Shown piece by piece: positions 1 through 9,217 of a DNA stretch of 64,000 nucleotides. Origin of the DNA: Paraburkholderia phenazinium (GTDB taxonomy: Bacteria; Pseudomonadota; Gammaproteobacteria; Burkholderiales; Burkholderiaceae); the NCBI RefSeq assembly GCF_900141745.1, contig NZ_FSRM01000002.1:1984001-2048000 (forward strand), given 5' to 3'. The first letter of the stretch is position 1, and each line of letters starts with the position of its first letter. The notes beneath the pieces are model-generated. The model had not been told where the DNA came from. It searched no databases and was given only the letters and a program-made list of their open reading frames with translations. A program made the position numbers and the translations under genes.

Positions 1-256
1 TGGGCGGCTGCAGCGGATTACGTCGATGGGAAAATATTCTCTTCGGTCATGCTTCAGGCGTTAATAGTTTCGGGGCCTCCCCGTCCGGGCACCTGGAGTC
101 TGACGGTACAAAGACTTCCGAACAATGCGATCCATGTGATGTTGCAGCAAGAAGCAAGTCGCCAACGTTTCCGGCTCAGCGTCTGGGCGCACACCGCCGG
201 ATTTGGTTCATCGTCGTGGCCGTCAAAGACCGTGGCCCGAGCCCGGAACTGACATG
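1..256. other. left-edge stretch with no assignable gene
   Basis: No reading frame here shows a recognisable domain. A frame open from base 1 on the + strand could be the end of a gene that starts outside the window, but its translation resembles nothing I know. It may simply be intergenic sequence downstream of the convergent cysteine-cluster gene. Confidence 0.4.
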
Positions 257-1027
257 CTAGTTCGCTTCAAGGAGCGGAATGTAACCCTCAGTCGGTAATA
301 GAGCAGTGTGCATTTCCGAATGAGCGCCCACCGAATTGAGGGTGTCGACTGTCGAGCGTCGATTTGACAGGATGCGCCATGGCACCGCTGGTGTAGGTGA
401 GGCGGGATCCAGCGCTCTGTATAACTCGCCGAGCATTGCACGAGGAGGGAGCGTGTACGACACAAATCCCTCATTGGCCAAAGATGCGGTATGAAAACCA
501 GCGTTGCCACACAGACGCTCTTTCACAGGAACATCGTGGATGGCGACGTCACGCGAGTTCCGGATCAGGTCCGCCGTGACGGAATCCACGATTTGACCGC
601 CTTTGATAAATGAGGGCTTGTCGGCGGCCCAGGCCTCCGGCGGGCAAGCCTTGTGTGTTGGCATCAGTTCAATGAAAGGATTGATTTCAGCCGGATAAAT
701 TCTGCACACGTTTGGCCTTGCTTCGTATCCGCCGCATCGCATATCCGGTTGCAGGTGCGGGCAGGCGCCATCGAAGGCGGCCACGACTGTCACCAGCACG
801 CGGATTGCAAGTTCACCGCTTTCGGCGGCAAAAGAGCGGATTCGCCTGTGTTTCACCTGGCCGTCATCCGTCGATGGCTCAACGGGCCAAGGCATCGCTT
901 CGCAAAACACCTGGACGTCTCCCCCTCGTTCTAGCCAGCGTATGGCTTCGTGAACGCTGAGGGGCAGACGAAGGTTATGACAACAATCGCCGCACATCGT
1001 GCATGCGAAATTTATATCCATGGCCAT
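257..1027 (-). CDS. YkgJ-family cysteine cluster protein
   Basis: The protein is about 256 residues. It opens with a CxxCGxCC cluster (FACTMCGDCC) a few residues after the start. A second cysteine-rich stretch lies mid-protein (CPHLQPDMRCGGYEARPNVC), followed by RIYPAEI. This arrangement is typical of the YkgJ/UPF0153 family of putative Zn- or Fe-S-binding proteins, whose biochemical role is not settled. The open frame extends 14 codons upstream, but the ATG at 1027 sits directly before the conserved cluster, as in family members; the neighbouring ATG at 1021 is equally possible. There is no clear Shine-Dalgarno. It stands alone, divergent from the thioredoxin gene. Family assignment is good; function is unknown. 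Confidence 0.75.
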   Translation of the reverse strand: MAMDINFACTMCGDCCHNLRLPLSVHEAIRWLERGGDVQVFCEAMPWPVEPSTDDGQVKHRRIRSFAAESGELAIRVLVTVVAAFDGACPHLQPDMRCGGYEARPNVCRIYPAEINPFIELMPTHKACPPEAWAADKPSFIKGGQIVDSVTADLIRNSRDVAIHDVPVKERLCGNAGFHTASLANEGFVSYTLPPRAMLGELYRALDPASPTPAVPWRILSNRRSTVDTLNSVGAHSEMHTALLPTEGYIPLLEAN

Positions 1028-1315
1028 ATCGATCTCGGGGTTCAGAAAGCGAAATACAGGTACATACAAAGGGAAACGAAAGACAGCCCAACCGCGGTTG
1101 CAATCGATCCTTTGCTAGTTCGATCTGAAACCCGTTTCGGTTACATCCGAACGTGAAAATAGCCTCCGCTTCACCAGACGCTTCTGGGCCGGTCGAGAGC
1201 TACGAACAGGGGCACCAGATTTTGAGCCGCGCTGTAACCGATTTGGCCAAATATCCGAACTAGGATGGGGTACCGACTTTTTTCTCTCTCTCCCAACCAC
1301 CAAAGGGGCCTAATC

Positions 1316-1705
1316 ATGAACCGGTTGCCATTCGTTAAACATATCGTGGGCGCAGCGCTCCTGGCCGTATCAGCCACTGCATTCGCGGGCGAGGTGGCCT
1401 TTACTCAGGCAAGCTTCGATCAGACAGTCTCAGCGGGCCTGCCTGCCGTCGTGTACCTGCATGCAAGTTGGTGTCCCACGTGCCGGGTTCAACAGCCGAT
1501 CGTCGACCGTCTTTCTGTCGACCCCAAGCTGAAGGCGGTGACGGTTTTCATAGCTGACTTCGATTCGGAAACTAAACTGAAAAGAGTACTGAAGGTGACT
1601 CAGCAGTCGACCTTCGTCGTCTTCAAGAACGGCCACGAAGTGGCGCGTTCGACAGGGCAAACCCAGGAGGCTGCAATCCGGGCCGTGTTTGAAAAGGCGC
1701 TGTGA
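1316..1705 (+). CDS. periplasmic thioredoxin-family protein
   Basis: A 129-residue protein with a Sec signal peptide (hydrophobic stretch ending near AFA at residues 22-24) and a thioredoxin fold with redox motif WCPTC at residues 52-56. The start at 1316 is set by the signal peptide and an AAAGGGG ribosome site just upstream; an in-frame upstream start at 1265 lacks both. It is probably a periplasmic thiol-disulfide protein. Its stop overlaps the start of the next gene, a CcdA/DsbD-like membrane protein, so the pair probably forms a two-piece electron relay. Specific substrates (cytochrome c maturation, oxidative-stress repair or metal handling) cannot be told from sequence. Confidence 0.85.
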   Translation: MNRLPFVKHIVGAALLAVSATAFAGEVAFTQASFDQTVSAGLPAVVYLHASWCPTCRVQQPIVDRLSVDPKLKAVTVFIADFDSETKLKRVLKVTQQSTFVVFKNGHEVARSTGQTQEAAIRAVFEKAL

Positions 1706-2433
1706 TGCAATTCGCCGTCGCAACGTACGGATTGGGTTTCGTCGCGGGGGCGGCATCGGTACTGTCCCCCTGTGTGCTCCCGCTACTGCCAATACTCGCG
1801 ACGTCAGCGTTGGCTAAACATCGCTTCGGCATCGTCGCGTTGGCAGGGGGGCTGGCTATTTCGTTTGCGGGTGTTGGCATATTTCTCGCCACTCTAGGAG
1901 CGTCAGCTGGGCTGGACCCTGAGGTTCTTCGACGCGGCGCAGCGGGCGTGATGGTGTTTTTCGGCCTCGTCATGTTATCGGGCACCCTTCAAAGGGCTTT
2001 CTCCCGGCTGAGCGCCGTCATCGGTGTGAAGGGCCAGCAGGCGCTCGACGATGTGAAAGGAAACGGACTGCTCGGGCAGATGATGGTGGGATTGCTGCTC
2101 GGAGTCGTTTGGACCCCCTGTGTCGGGCCAACTTTGGGTGCGGCGACTTCGCTGGCGGCACAAGGTCAGGACCTCGGACACATCGCCATCCTGATGGCGC
2201 TGTTTGGCTTGGGTGCGGCATTGCCGCTGGTTTTGCTCGGAACGATCTCGAGAGTTTCGCTCATGAAGATGCGGGGCACACTCGCCACGTGGGGTAGTAC
2301 GGTCCGCTGGACGCTCGGTACGCTCTTCGTGGTGATGGGGATGATCGTCATCACTGGCTTCGACCGTCAACTGGAAACCCTTCTCCTGTCCGCCAGTCCG
2401 GCGTGGCTAACCGCGCTGACAACATCGATATGA
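1705..2433 (+). CDS. CcdA/DsbD-like transmembrane thiol transporter
   Basis: A 242-residue multi-span membrane protein of the CcdA/DsbD beta-domain family. Members carry electrons from cytoplasmic thioredoxin across the inner membrane using two membrane cysteines. Both are present: C23 in SPCVLPLLP and C139 in WTPCVGP. The SPC-x-LPLLP motif is diagnostic. The ATG at 1705 overlaps the upstream TGA, so the gene is translationally coupled to the periplasmic thioredoxin, its likely electron acceptor. The shared base at 1705 could also be read with a GTG start one codon earlier. It resembles the two-part equivalents of DsbD rather than full-length DsbD. Confidence 0.85.
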   Translation: MQFAVATYGLGFVAGAASVLSPCVLPLLPILATSALAKHRFGIVALAGGLAISFAGVGIFLATLGASAGLDPEVLRRGAAGVMVFFGLVMLSGTLQRAFSRLSAVIGVKGQQALDDVKGNGLLGQMMVGLLLGVVWTPCVGPTLGAATSLAAQGQDLGHIAILMALFGLGAALPLVLLGTISRVSLMKMRGTLATWGSTVRWTLGTLFVVMGMIVITGFDRQLETLLLSASPAWLTALTTSI

Positions 2434-2598
2434 TCGGGGTTGGCAGCATCGGGGGCAGGCGGACGCAGACTCAACTGGCGCTTAGGGGTGTCATGGCATC
2501 TGACGCTGGCAGTCGGGTTGCCATTGCAGGTGAAACACCGCCGCGTGCTGCTAAGACAGGTCGGCGCGGACGGCCGTCTTCGTTCGGGCTTGCGAGGC

Positions 2599-3375
2599 TC
2601 ACGATCCACCAAACCAGTTATAGCCTTGATCGACCCAATAGCCGCCCGGAAACGTGTTGGTTACGAAGATCTCCATGATGTGCTTGGGATTCTTGTAGCC
2701 GAGTTTCGTGGGCATTCTGAGTTTCATCGGATAACCGTATTTTGCAGGCAATTGCTGACCGTCATACGTAAAGGTCAACAGCGTCTGCGGATGAAGCGCC
2801 GTTGGCATATCGATGCTTTCGTAGTAATCGTCAGCGCATTTGAAGCCGATGTATTTCGCCGATGTGTCCGCACCGACGCGCTTGAGAAATTCCGAGAACG
2901 GTGTGCCGCCCCATCGGCCGATGGCGCTCCACCCTTCGACGCAGATATGCCGCGTAATCTGTTCGGCCTTCGGAAGTGCGTAAAGATCGGCAAGAGTCCA
3001 GTCCCGCCTGTCCTGCACGAGACCGCTCACTTTCAGGCGGAAATCGCTGCCATCGACCTGCGGCACATCGTCGATGCCATAGAACGCATTGAACGGGAAC
3101 GGGCGTGTGATCTGTGCTTCGGTGTAGGTCGGCGCGAGACGGCTCGGATCAAACAGCCAGCCCTGCACGCTATCGTTCATTCTCGACACGCGCGATAAAA
3201 ACGTCTCAACCGACTTGTCGTCCGACAGGCTGCATCCGGTCAGCATCGCAAGGCCGCCGAGCGTGATAATGCGCTTGCCGAACAGTCGCCGTGACGGCAT
3301 ATCGAGGTTACGACGCACGTCGATACTGAGCGACTCGTGATCGACGCTCCAGGAGGAAGGTTTGAATAGCTTCAT
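2599..3375 (-). CDS. Tat-exported sulfite-oxidase-like molybdopterin oxidoreductase
   Basis: A 258-residue protein of the sulfite oxidase/MsrP (YedY) molybdopterin fold. The Mo-ligand cysteine is C145 in HICVEGWS, followed by GRWGG. The N-terminus has a twin-arginine motif, SRRLFGK (residues 28-34), followed by a hydrophobic stretch and a lipobox LTGC (C48). It is therefore probably a Tat-exported lipoprotein facing the periplasm. The start at 3375 has a GAGG site; the later Met at residue 26 has none. It follows a cytochrome b gene by 15 bp, its likely electron partner. Possible activities are methionine-sulfoxide reduction or sulfite-type oxidation. I do not give it the name msrP because the partner is not a clear MsrQ. 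Confidence 0.8.
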   Translation of the reverse strand: MKLFKPSSWSVDHESLSIDVRRNLDMPSRRLFGKRIITLGGLAMLTGCSLSDDKSVETFLSRVSRMNDSVQGWLFDPSRLAPTYTEAQITRPFPFNAFYGIDDVPQVDGSDFRLKVSGLVQDRRDWTLADLYALPKAEQITRHICVEGWSAIGRWGGTPFSEFLKRVGADTSAKYIGFKCADDYYESIDMPTALHPQTLLTFTYDGQQLPAKYGYPMKLRMPTKLGYKNPKHIMEIFVTNTFPGGYWVDQGYNWFGGS

Positions 3376-3390
3376 AATGGAATACCTCGG

Positions 3391-4017
3391 CTAGTGGCCA
3401 CGAATCATCGTAAGCAGCGAACGCGGCACAAGAGCGACCATTGTCAGATGGACGACGATAAAACCGGCCAGCAGTGACATCGCGCAGAAGTGAACGACGC
3501 GCGCGCGGTCATATCCGCCCATCAATTCGCGCAGCAACGGAAACTGCACCGATTTCCAGATCGCGAGACCGGATACGATCAAGACGGCGATGTCGAGCAT
3601 CACGAACAGGTACGCGAACTTCTGCACCGCGTTGTAATGGCTCGGGTCCGCGTGCGACAAACGACCTTTCAGCGCTTCGCCGAGGTCGTGCAAGATCGCG
3701 CGAGGCGAAAGCGGGAAAAACTTCGACATGAACCGTCCGGTGACGAGGTTCATGGCCAGATAGAAGAGGGCATTGAAGAACAGCAGCCACATCGCCGCGA
3801 AGTGCCATTGCAGCGCACCTCCAAGCCAGCCGCCGAGCGTGATGCCGGGCGGAATCATAAAGTTCTGAAACACCGGCGACGCGTCGTAGATTCGCCAGCC
3901 CGACAGCATCATTAGCACCGCAGCCAGCGCGTTGAGCCAGTGCGTGATCCGTACCCACGCGGGTTGAATCGTGCGCGCCGCGTCGTGCGATGCACGGGGC
4001 TTAAGGATTGCATTCAT
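3391..4017 (-). CDS. cytochrome b membrane subunit (cytochrome b/b6 or b561 type)
   Basis: A 208-residue integral membrane protein with about four hydrophobic spans. Candidate heme-ligand histidines lie in ITHWLNALAAV near the N-terminus, in QWHFAAMWLLF mid-protein, and in VVHFCAM and VVHLTMV near the C-terminus. This matches the di-heme cytochrome b subunits that serve formate dehydrogenase-, thiosulfate-reductase- and sulfite-oxidase-like enzymes. A GGAGA site precedes the ATG at 4017. It is the first gene of an apparent two-gene operon with the molybdopterin subunit and probably links that enzyme to the quinone pool. Confidence 0.8.
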   Translation of the reverse strand: MNAILKPRASHDAARTIQPAWVRITHWLNALAAVLMMLSGWRIYDASPVFQNFMIPPGITLGGWLGGALQWHFAAMWLLFFNALFYLAMNLVTGRFMSKFFPLSPRAILHDLGEALKGRLSHADPSHYNAVQKFAYLFVMLDIAVLIVSGLAIWKSVQFPLLRELMGGYDRARVVHFCAMSLLAGFIVVHLTMVALVPRSLLTMIRGH

Positions 4018-4180
4018 GTCGAATCTCCGGGATTGGCGTCGACGCGGGAGAAAACTTCGTTTGCTTCATGATGGTGCACGCTGGGAGTTCCCTGAAATCA
4101 ACGCCGCGGCGACAGACAGAAATGATGTTACCCGCATGACTGACTCCCGCTGGATAAGCGAAGCGGCATGACGATCCGGC

Positions 4181-4210
4181 GGTGCGTTCCCGGCATGCCG
4201 GGAACGCACC
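4181..4210. repeat. 30-bp perfect palindrome beside the MxKDx gene
   Basis: Two arms GGTGCGTTCCCGGCA and TGCCGGGAACGCACC meet without a loop, giving a perfect 30-bp palindrome. It sits 8 bp past the stop of the leftward MxKDx gene, so an intrinsic terminator or mRNA-stabilising hairpin is possible. No T-run follows on either strand, which argues against a classic terminator. A protein-binding site is an alternative. Confidence 0.6.
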
Positions 4211-4218
4211 TTGAGCAC

Positions 4219-4470
4219 TTATTTGCTCATCGCGTCGTCTTTCTTCATCGCGTCGGGTTTCATCGTGCTGCCGTCCTTGCTCATCGAATCTTTGGCCATT
4301 GCGTCCTTGCCCATTGAGTCTTTGGACATCGAACCTTTGGCCATCGAGTCTTTGCTCATCGCGTCTTTCGAGATCGAATCATTGGACATGGCGCCGCTCG
4401 CCTGTGCGAACGCCGAACCACCGCTGACGAGCAACGCTGCGGCGAATGCTGCGATTGCAATACTTTTCAT
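4219..4470 (-). CDS. MxKDx pentapeptide-repeat exported protein
   Basis: An 83-residue protein with a signal peptide (hydrophobic stretch ending near AFAQA), followed by a tail made almost wholly of pentads such as MSKDS, MAKGS, MGKDA and MKKDD. This is the MxKDx pentapeptide repeat family, known mainly from Burkholderia, Ralstonia and relatives; its function is unknown. The ATG at 4470 has a clear AGGAG ribosome site, while an in-frame start 20 codons upstream lacks one and would spoil the signal peptide. The mature chain is highly charged, Met-rich and probably disordered, so periplasmic metal or oxidant binding is a guess. It lies upstream of the cytochrome b gene on the same strand, about 200 bp away. 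Confidence 0.85.
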   Translation of the reverse strand: MKSIAIAAFAAALLVSGGSAFAQASGAMSNDSISKDAMSKDSMAKGSMSKDSMGKDAMAKDSMSKDGSTMKPDAMKKDDAMSK

Positions 4471-5373
4471 GACGACTCCTTGGATATTGTTGACCGGGCC
4501 GGTGCGGCCAATGCGGCGTATGCGGCCCATGTGTGTATCGGGTGAACCTGCTGTCCAGCAACTACCGATGCGTTATCCTCGCGCATCTGTAAGGTAGTTC
4601 GTCACGTGGCCCGATACGGTTACAGCAGGCAAAAAATTTTTTCTTACGCGGATCAAAATGGGACGCGCGGCGCGTCCGTGTTAAGGCAGAGCGGGAGTCA
4701 AACCTGGCGGCGCTTTGCGGGCAACCGTTGGAATCGGCTGCCTTCCGCCAGTTCGGGCTTTCCGTGCATTCCAATATCTTCGGTAGACGTCATCCAGGTC
4801 GCTGATTTCAAAGCGCTTTGTGGGTAACGACGTGCTTGCTCTTCCGCCTGACGTCCGGATCATGTTTCCCGTCCCGCAACGCCGATAGGCCATTAGCCTC
4901 TTATTCGACACGCGCGGGCCAATAACGCGCGAGAACGTGGCCCGTGTGTGAGTGGACCTATTGTGTCGGCTTGACCGGCAACACCTCGACAACGTCGTGT
5001 GCGACAGCCCAAGGCGTGTTCGCTACCATCTCCACCGCCTCCGCCAAGGTCGCAGTTTCAACTATTCGGGAGTGCCCGTGACACCAATCAGAACGCCTGT
5101 CCCGTTTGCGACAACGGGCAGAATGAAAGCGCCGCGACGCGGCGCCGGCACGTCAGGAGCAATCAGAAGCGAATTTGCACGTTTTTCGGGCGGGAACAGG
5201 CGTAAGTTTCTGCGCCTTGCGCGCACCCCTTGGCGGATTCCAGCCGTGCACGCCAATATTAGCGCTCACGGGAATGAGGTTTGCTTGGCAACTGGCTTGC
5301 AGAAACCTCAAAGTTCTTACCTCGAGGCAGCCGTCGAGCAGGGCGATTTGTCCCAACCGTCAGGAGTTCCGTC
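4471..5373. other. about 900-bp intergenic region
   Basis: No frame here gives a believable protein on either strand. It must hold the promoters for the leftward MxKDx gene and the rightward paoA gene. A small hairpin (arms GGACGCG and CGCGTCC around CGG) lies at 4661-4677, next to an A6T6 stretch near 4631-4642. Neither can be assigned a role. Confidence 0.5.
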
Positions 5374-5937
5374 ATGACCGAGCAGTCCGCTCCCATCCGT
5401 ATTGTCGACCCGACCGTTGGGCCGAAGGCCGAGGTCCCGCAGGCGCAAAGCCATACGAGTGCCACCCAGCCGGTGACCATGCCCGTTGAATTGAAGATAA
5501 ACGGCAAGCAGTACCAGCTCGCGCTCGACCCGCGCACCACGCTGCTCGATGCGCTGCGCGAGCACGTGCTACTTACCGGCACGAAGAAAGGCTGCGACCA
5601 CGGCCAGTGCGGTGCATGCACCGTGCACGTCAATGGGCGACGCGTGAACGCGTGCCTGTGTTTCGCGGCAAATCACGAAGGCGACGAGATTACGACGATC
5701 GAAGGCATCGGCAATTCGCAGTCGCTACATGCCATGCAGGCCGCGTTCGTCGAATGCGACGGCTATCAGTGCGGATATTGCACTTCGGGCCAGATCATGT
5801 CGGCGGTCGCGTTGCTCGATGAGCCCGTTGGCCCGAGCAATGCCGACGTACGCGAGGCCATGAGTGGCAATCTGTGCCGCTGCGGCGCCTACCAGAACAT
5901 CGTCGCCGCGATCCAGATCGTGCGCGGCAAGGCCTGA
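5374..5937 (+). CDS. paoA: aldehyde oxidoreductase [2Fe-2S] subunit PaoA
   Basis: A 187-residue small subunit of the xanthine-oxidase family with two [2Fe-2S] domains. The plant-ferredoxin-type cysteines are C74, C79, C82 and C94 (CDHGQCGAC). The second cluster is C133, C136, C168 and C170 (QCGYC, LCRCG). The start at 5374 follows an AGGAG site; an upstream in-frame start at 5281 is unsupported. It is the first gene of a three-gene operon equivalent to E. coli paoABC (yagTSR), which oxidises aromatic and other aldehydes. Unlike E. coli PaoA, the N-terminal 35 residues hold no twin-arginine signal, so this enzyme may be cytoplasmic. Confidence 0.88.
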   Translation: MTEQSAPIRIVDPTVGPKAEVPQAQSHTSATQPVTMPVELKINGKQYQLALDPRTTLLDALREHVLLTGTKKGCDHGQCGACTVHVNGRRVNACLCFAANHEGDEITTIEGIGNSQSLHAMQAAFVECDGYQCGYCTSGQIMSAVALLDEPVGPSNADVREAMSGNLCRCGAYQNIVAAIQIVRGKA

Positions 5938-5947
5938 GGAGCGTGCC

Positions 5948-6952
5948 ATGGAACTCTTTCAACTGTCCCGCGCCTCCAATGTCGAAGATGCCATCCGCGT
6001 TGGCGCGACCTCCCATACCGCACAACAGGGTGCCGAAGTGCGCTTCCTCGCGGGCGGCACGACGCTGCTCGACCTGATGAAGCTCAATGTCGAAAAGCCT
6101 GGCCGCGTGGTCGACATCAGCCGCCTCCCGCTGGGCGCCATCGAAGCGACGGCCGCTGGAGGCGTGGAGATTGGCGCAACCGTGCGCAATGCCGATCTCG
6201 CCAATCATCCGCTGATCCGTGGAGCCTATCCGGTGCTCTCCCAAGCGCTGCTTTCGGGTGCCTCCGCGCAGTTGCGCAACATGGCGACGACCGGCGGCAA
6301 TCTCCTGCAGCGCACGCGCTGCGTCTATTTCCGCGATACGGCCATGCCGTGCAACAAGCGTAACCCCGGTTCGGGTTGCGCCGCGAAGACGGGCTTTAAC
6401 CGTACACAGGCCATCCTCGGCGTGAGCGATGCTTGCATTGCGTCGAATCCATCGGATATGAACGTAGCGCTGATGGCTCTCGAGGCGTCCGTGCACATCC
6501 ACGGTGCGCGCGGCGAACGCAGCGTGCCCATTGACGAGTTTTTTCTGCTGCCGGGCGATACCCCCGAACGCGAGACGGTGCTCGAACCCGGTGACCTGAT
6601 CACCCACGTAACGCTGCCGCCGCCAGCGCCGGGCGGCCGTTCCTTGTACCTCAAGCTGCGCGACAGGGCGTCTTACGAGTTCGCGCTCGCCTCCGCCGCG
6701 GTAATTGTCACCGTCGTAGACGGGAAGGTAAGCCATGCGCGTGTGGCGCTGGGCGGCGTGGGCACGAAGCCATGGCGCTCACGAGAGGCGGAAGCCGCGC
6801 TCACAGGGGCCGCTCCGGGCGCGGAGGCGTTCCAGCGCGCCGCAGCCGATGCCCTCGCTGATGCGCAGCCGCAATCGGAGAACGGCTTCAAGGTCGAGCT
6901 TGCGCAACGCTGCCTCGTGCACGCGCTGACGCTCGTCACGACGCCGGCCTGA
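5948..6952 (+). CDS. paoB: aldehyde oxidoreductase FAD subunit PaoB
   Basis: A 334-residue FAD-binding subunit. The flavin motif [10 protein letters not shown] lies at residues 35-44 and [13 protein letters not shown] at about 113-125. It carries the extra cysteine segment with C125, C135 and C144 (RCVYFRD...MPCNKR...SGC) that houses a [4Fe-4S] cluster in E. coli PaoB and 4-hydroxybenzoyl-CoA reductase. That segment separates the PaoABC type from ordinary xanthine dehydrogenases. The gene starts 10 bp after paoA with a GAGGAG site in the gap and is followed by paoC 30 bp later. Confidence 0.88.
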   Translation: MELFQLSRASNVEDAIRVGATSHTAQQGAEVRFLAGGTTLLDLMKLNVEKPGRVVDISRLPLGAIEATAAGGVEIGATVRNADLANHPLIRGAYPVLSQALLSGASAQLRNMATTGGNLLQRTRCVYFRDTAMPCNKRNPGSGCAAKTGFNRTQAILGVSDACIASNPSDMNVALMALEASVHIHGARGERSVPIDEFFLLPGDTPERETVLEPGDLITHVTLPPPAPGGRSLYLKLRDRASYEFALASAAVIVTVVDGKVSHARVALGGVGTKPWRSREAEAALTGAAPGAEAFQRAAADALADAQPQSENGFKVELAQRCLVHALTLVTTPA

Positions 6953-6982
6953 TCCCGCACGTCCCCCAAACAGGAAGCAACC

Positions 6983-9217
6983 ATGTCCGACGTTCTCCAT
7001 TCCGTACACGAAGTCATCGGCCGCGCGCATTCGCGCATCGACGGTCCCGTGAAGGTAAGCGGCGAAGCCACCTATACCTCCGACATCCATTTCCCCGACA
7101 TGCTGCATGCCGTGCCGGTCTGCAGCGCGATAGCCGCGGGCAAAATCGTCTCGCTCGATTTCGCCGCCGCCGAAGCGATGCCTGGGGTGCATGCGGTGCT
7201 GCATCGCGGCAACATCGGCCAGTTCTATCGCATTTCCGGCAACTCCATGGATACGGGCTTTGTCGACGAAGCGCGGCCGCCGTTTGAGGACGACGTGATC
7301 CGCTACTACGGCCAGTACGTGGCGCTCGTTATCGCCGAGACCTTCGAGGCGGCCAGCGCAGCCGCGGCGGCCGTCCATGTGAGTTATGAAACGGCGCCGC
7401 ACGACGTGAGCACGGCGCTCTCCACCGACGAGGAACTGACGGTGGAAAGCGAGCGCGGGGACGCGGACGCGGCCTTTGCCAGCGCGCTGGTTACCCTCGA
7501 CGAAACCTACGTGACGCCCGTCGAGACGCACAACCCGATCGAGCTGCACGCAACCGTCGCGCGCCTGGACGGAGACGCGTACACCTTCTATGAGACGTCG
7601 CAGGCGGTCTCGAATCATCAAGGGACGCTCATGCAAATGCTAGGCCTTCCGAAGGAAAAAGTGCGCGTAGTGTCGCGCTATCTCGGCTCCGGCTTTGGCG
7701 GCAAACTCTGGATGTGGCCACATTCGCTGCTGGCCGCGGCTGCGGCACGCCATACGGGCCGCCCCGTGAAGCTCGTTGTCAGCCGCAAGATGATGTTTCA
7801 GAACGTCGGTCACCGGCCGCTCACGCAGCAGCGCGTGCGGCTATCGGCGTCCCAGGATGGGAAGCTCAGCTCGCTCGCGCATGAGTACCTGAATCACACA
7901 GCAATCGCCGATGTCTACGCCGAAACCTGCGGTGAACTCACTCCCGGCCTCTATAGCGTACCGAACCTGCGCGTTGCGTCGACGACAGTGAAGCGCAATG
8001 TGGGCTCGCCCACCGCCATGCGCGGGCCCGGCGCAGTGCCAGGATTGTTCGCCATTGAATCAGCCATGGACGAACTGGCGGTCAAGCTCGGCATCGATCC
8101 AGTTGAGCTGCGCATCCGCAACGAGCCGGAGGTGGATGAATCAAGCGGCTTGCCCTTTTCGTCCCGGCACCTAGTCGAATGCCTTCGGACCGGCGCCGAG
8201 AAGTTCGGCTGGGCTCAACGCACGCCCGGCGTCGGCTCGATGAAACGCGACGACGGAGTCGTAATTGGCTGGGGCGTGGGCGCGTGCAGCTGGCCCGCCC
8301 TGCGCTTTTCGGCGGAGGCGACTGTGGATTTGCGCGACGATGGCACGGCTCGCGTGGTCTCGGGTACACAAGACATTGGCACGGGCACGTATACCATTCT
8401 CGCGCAGCTGGTCGCTGCCCAGACGGGCCTGCCGCTCGACCGGATCGAAGTCGGTCTCGGCGATACGGCATTGCCGCTTGGCCCGATCTCGGGAGGCTCG
8501 GCCGCAACGGCGTCACTCGTGCCGGCGGTGTCGGATGCAGCGCGCGCCGCGGTAAAGGTTTTGCTGACGCGCGCCGGAACGCTAAGCGACTCTCCCTTTG
8601 CCGGTATGAACCCCGACGAACTGCGCATGAGCGATGGCCGGGTACACCGCAAGCACGAGCCGGCGGAGAAAGGCGTGCCGTACCAGCAGATCCTGTGCGC
8701 GGCGAAGATGCGCTCGGCCTCCGGTAGCGGCAGCGCGAAAGGCGGTTTCGACGACCCGCTCAAGAAGAAATATTCGCTCCACTCGTATGGTGCGCACTTT
8801 GCCGAAGTGACGTGGCGGCCGGAGATCGCGCAACTGCGCGTGTCGCGTGTGGTGACCGTGATCGATGCCGGCCGCATCCTTAACTTGAAGGCGGGGCGCA
8901 ACCAGATCGAGGGTGCCGTGGTGATGGGCGTAGGCATGGCGCTCTTCGAGCACACGAGCTACGACTCGCAGTCAGGCGCGCCGATCAACAGTAATCTGGC
9001 CGACTACATCATCGCGACGAACGCCGACACGCCTGAACTCGACGTCACTTTCCTCCACCACCCCGACACGATCTTCAATGAGCTTGGCGCCCGGGGTATC
9101 GCGGAAATCGGGCTCGCCGGGATCGCACCAGCAATCACAAGCGCGGTGTACCACGCAACGGGCGTGCGGGTGCGCAAGCTGCCGGTGATGATCGAGGATC
9201 TGCTTGCGGCGAGATGA
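6983..9217 (+). CDS. paoC: aldehyde oxidoreductase molybdopterin subunit PaoC
   Basis: A 744-residue large subunit of the xanthine-oxidase family, close in size to E. coli PaoC. It has GSGFGGKLWMWPH in the Mo-cofactor region, the substrate-pocket segment MRGPGAVPG and the near-C-terminal catalytic glutamate in GARGIAEIGLAG. An AGGAAG site precedes the ATG. It accepts hydride-equivalent electrons from aldehyde oxidation and passes them through PaoA and PaoB. The cofactor-insertion chaperone PaoD (XdhC family), encoded next to the E. coli genes, is not found within the window downstream. Confidence 0.88.
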   Translation: MSDVLHSVHEVIGRAHSRIDGPVKVSGEATYTSDIHFPDMLHAVPVCSAIAAGKIVSLDFAAAEAMPGVHAVLHRGNIGQFYRISGNSMDTGFVDEARPPFEDDVIRYYGQYVALVIAETFEAASAAAAAVHVSYETAPHDVSTALSTDEELTVESERGDADAAFASALVTLDETYVTPVETHNPIELHATVARLDGDAYTFYETSQAVSNHQGTLMQMLGLPKEKVRVVSRYLGSGFGGKLWMWPHSLLAAAAARHTGRPVKLVVSRKMMFQNVGHRPLTQQRVRLSASQDGKLSSLAHEYLNHTAIADVYAETCGELTPGLYSVPNLRVASTTVKRNVGSPTAMRGPGAVPGLFAIESAMDELAVKLGIDPVELRIRNEPEVDESSGLPFSSRHLVECLRTGAEKFGWAQRTPGVGSMKRDDGVVIGWGVGACSWPALRFSAEATVDLRDDGTARVVSGTQDIGTGTYTILAQLVAAQTGLPLDRIEVGLGDTALPLGPISGGSAATASLVPAVSDAARAAVKVLLTRAGTLSDSPFAGMNPDELRMSDGRVHRKHEPAEKGVPYQQILCAAKMRSASGSGSAKGGFDDPLKKKYSLHSYGAHFAEVTWRPEIAQLRVSRVVTVIDAGRILNLKAGRNQIEGAVVMGVGMALFEHTSYDSQSGAPINSNLADYIIATNADTPELDVTFLHHPDTIFNELGARGIAEIGLAGIAPAITSAVYHATGVRVRKLPVMIEDLLAAR

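Noticed and set aside
4661..4677. Hairpin as an intrinsic terminator
   Set aside because: No gene ends nearby on either strand and no clean T-run follows the stem.
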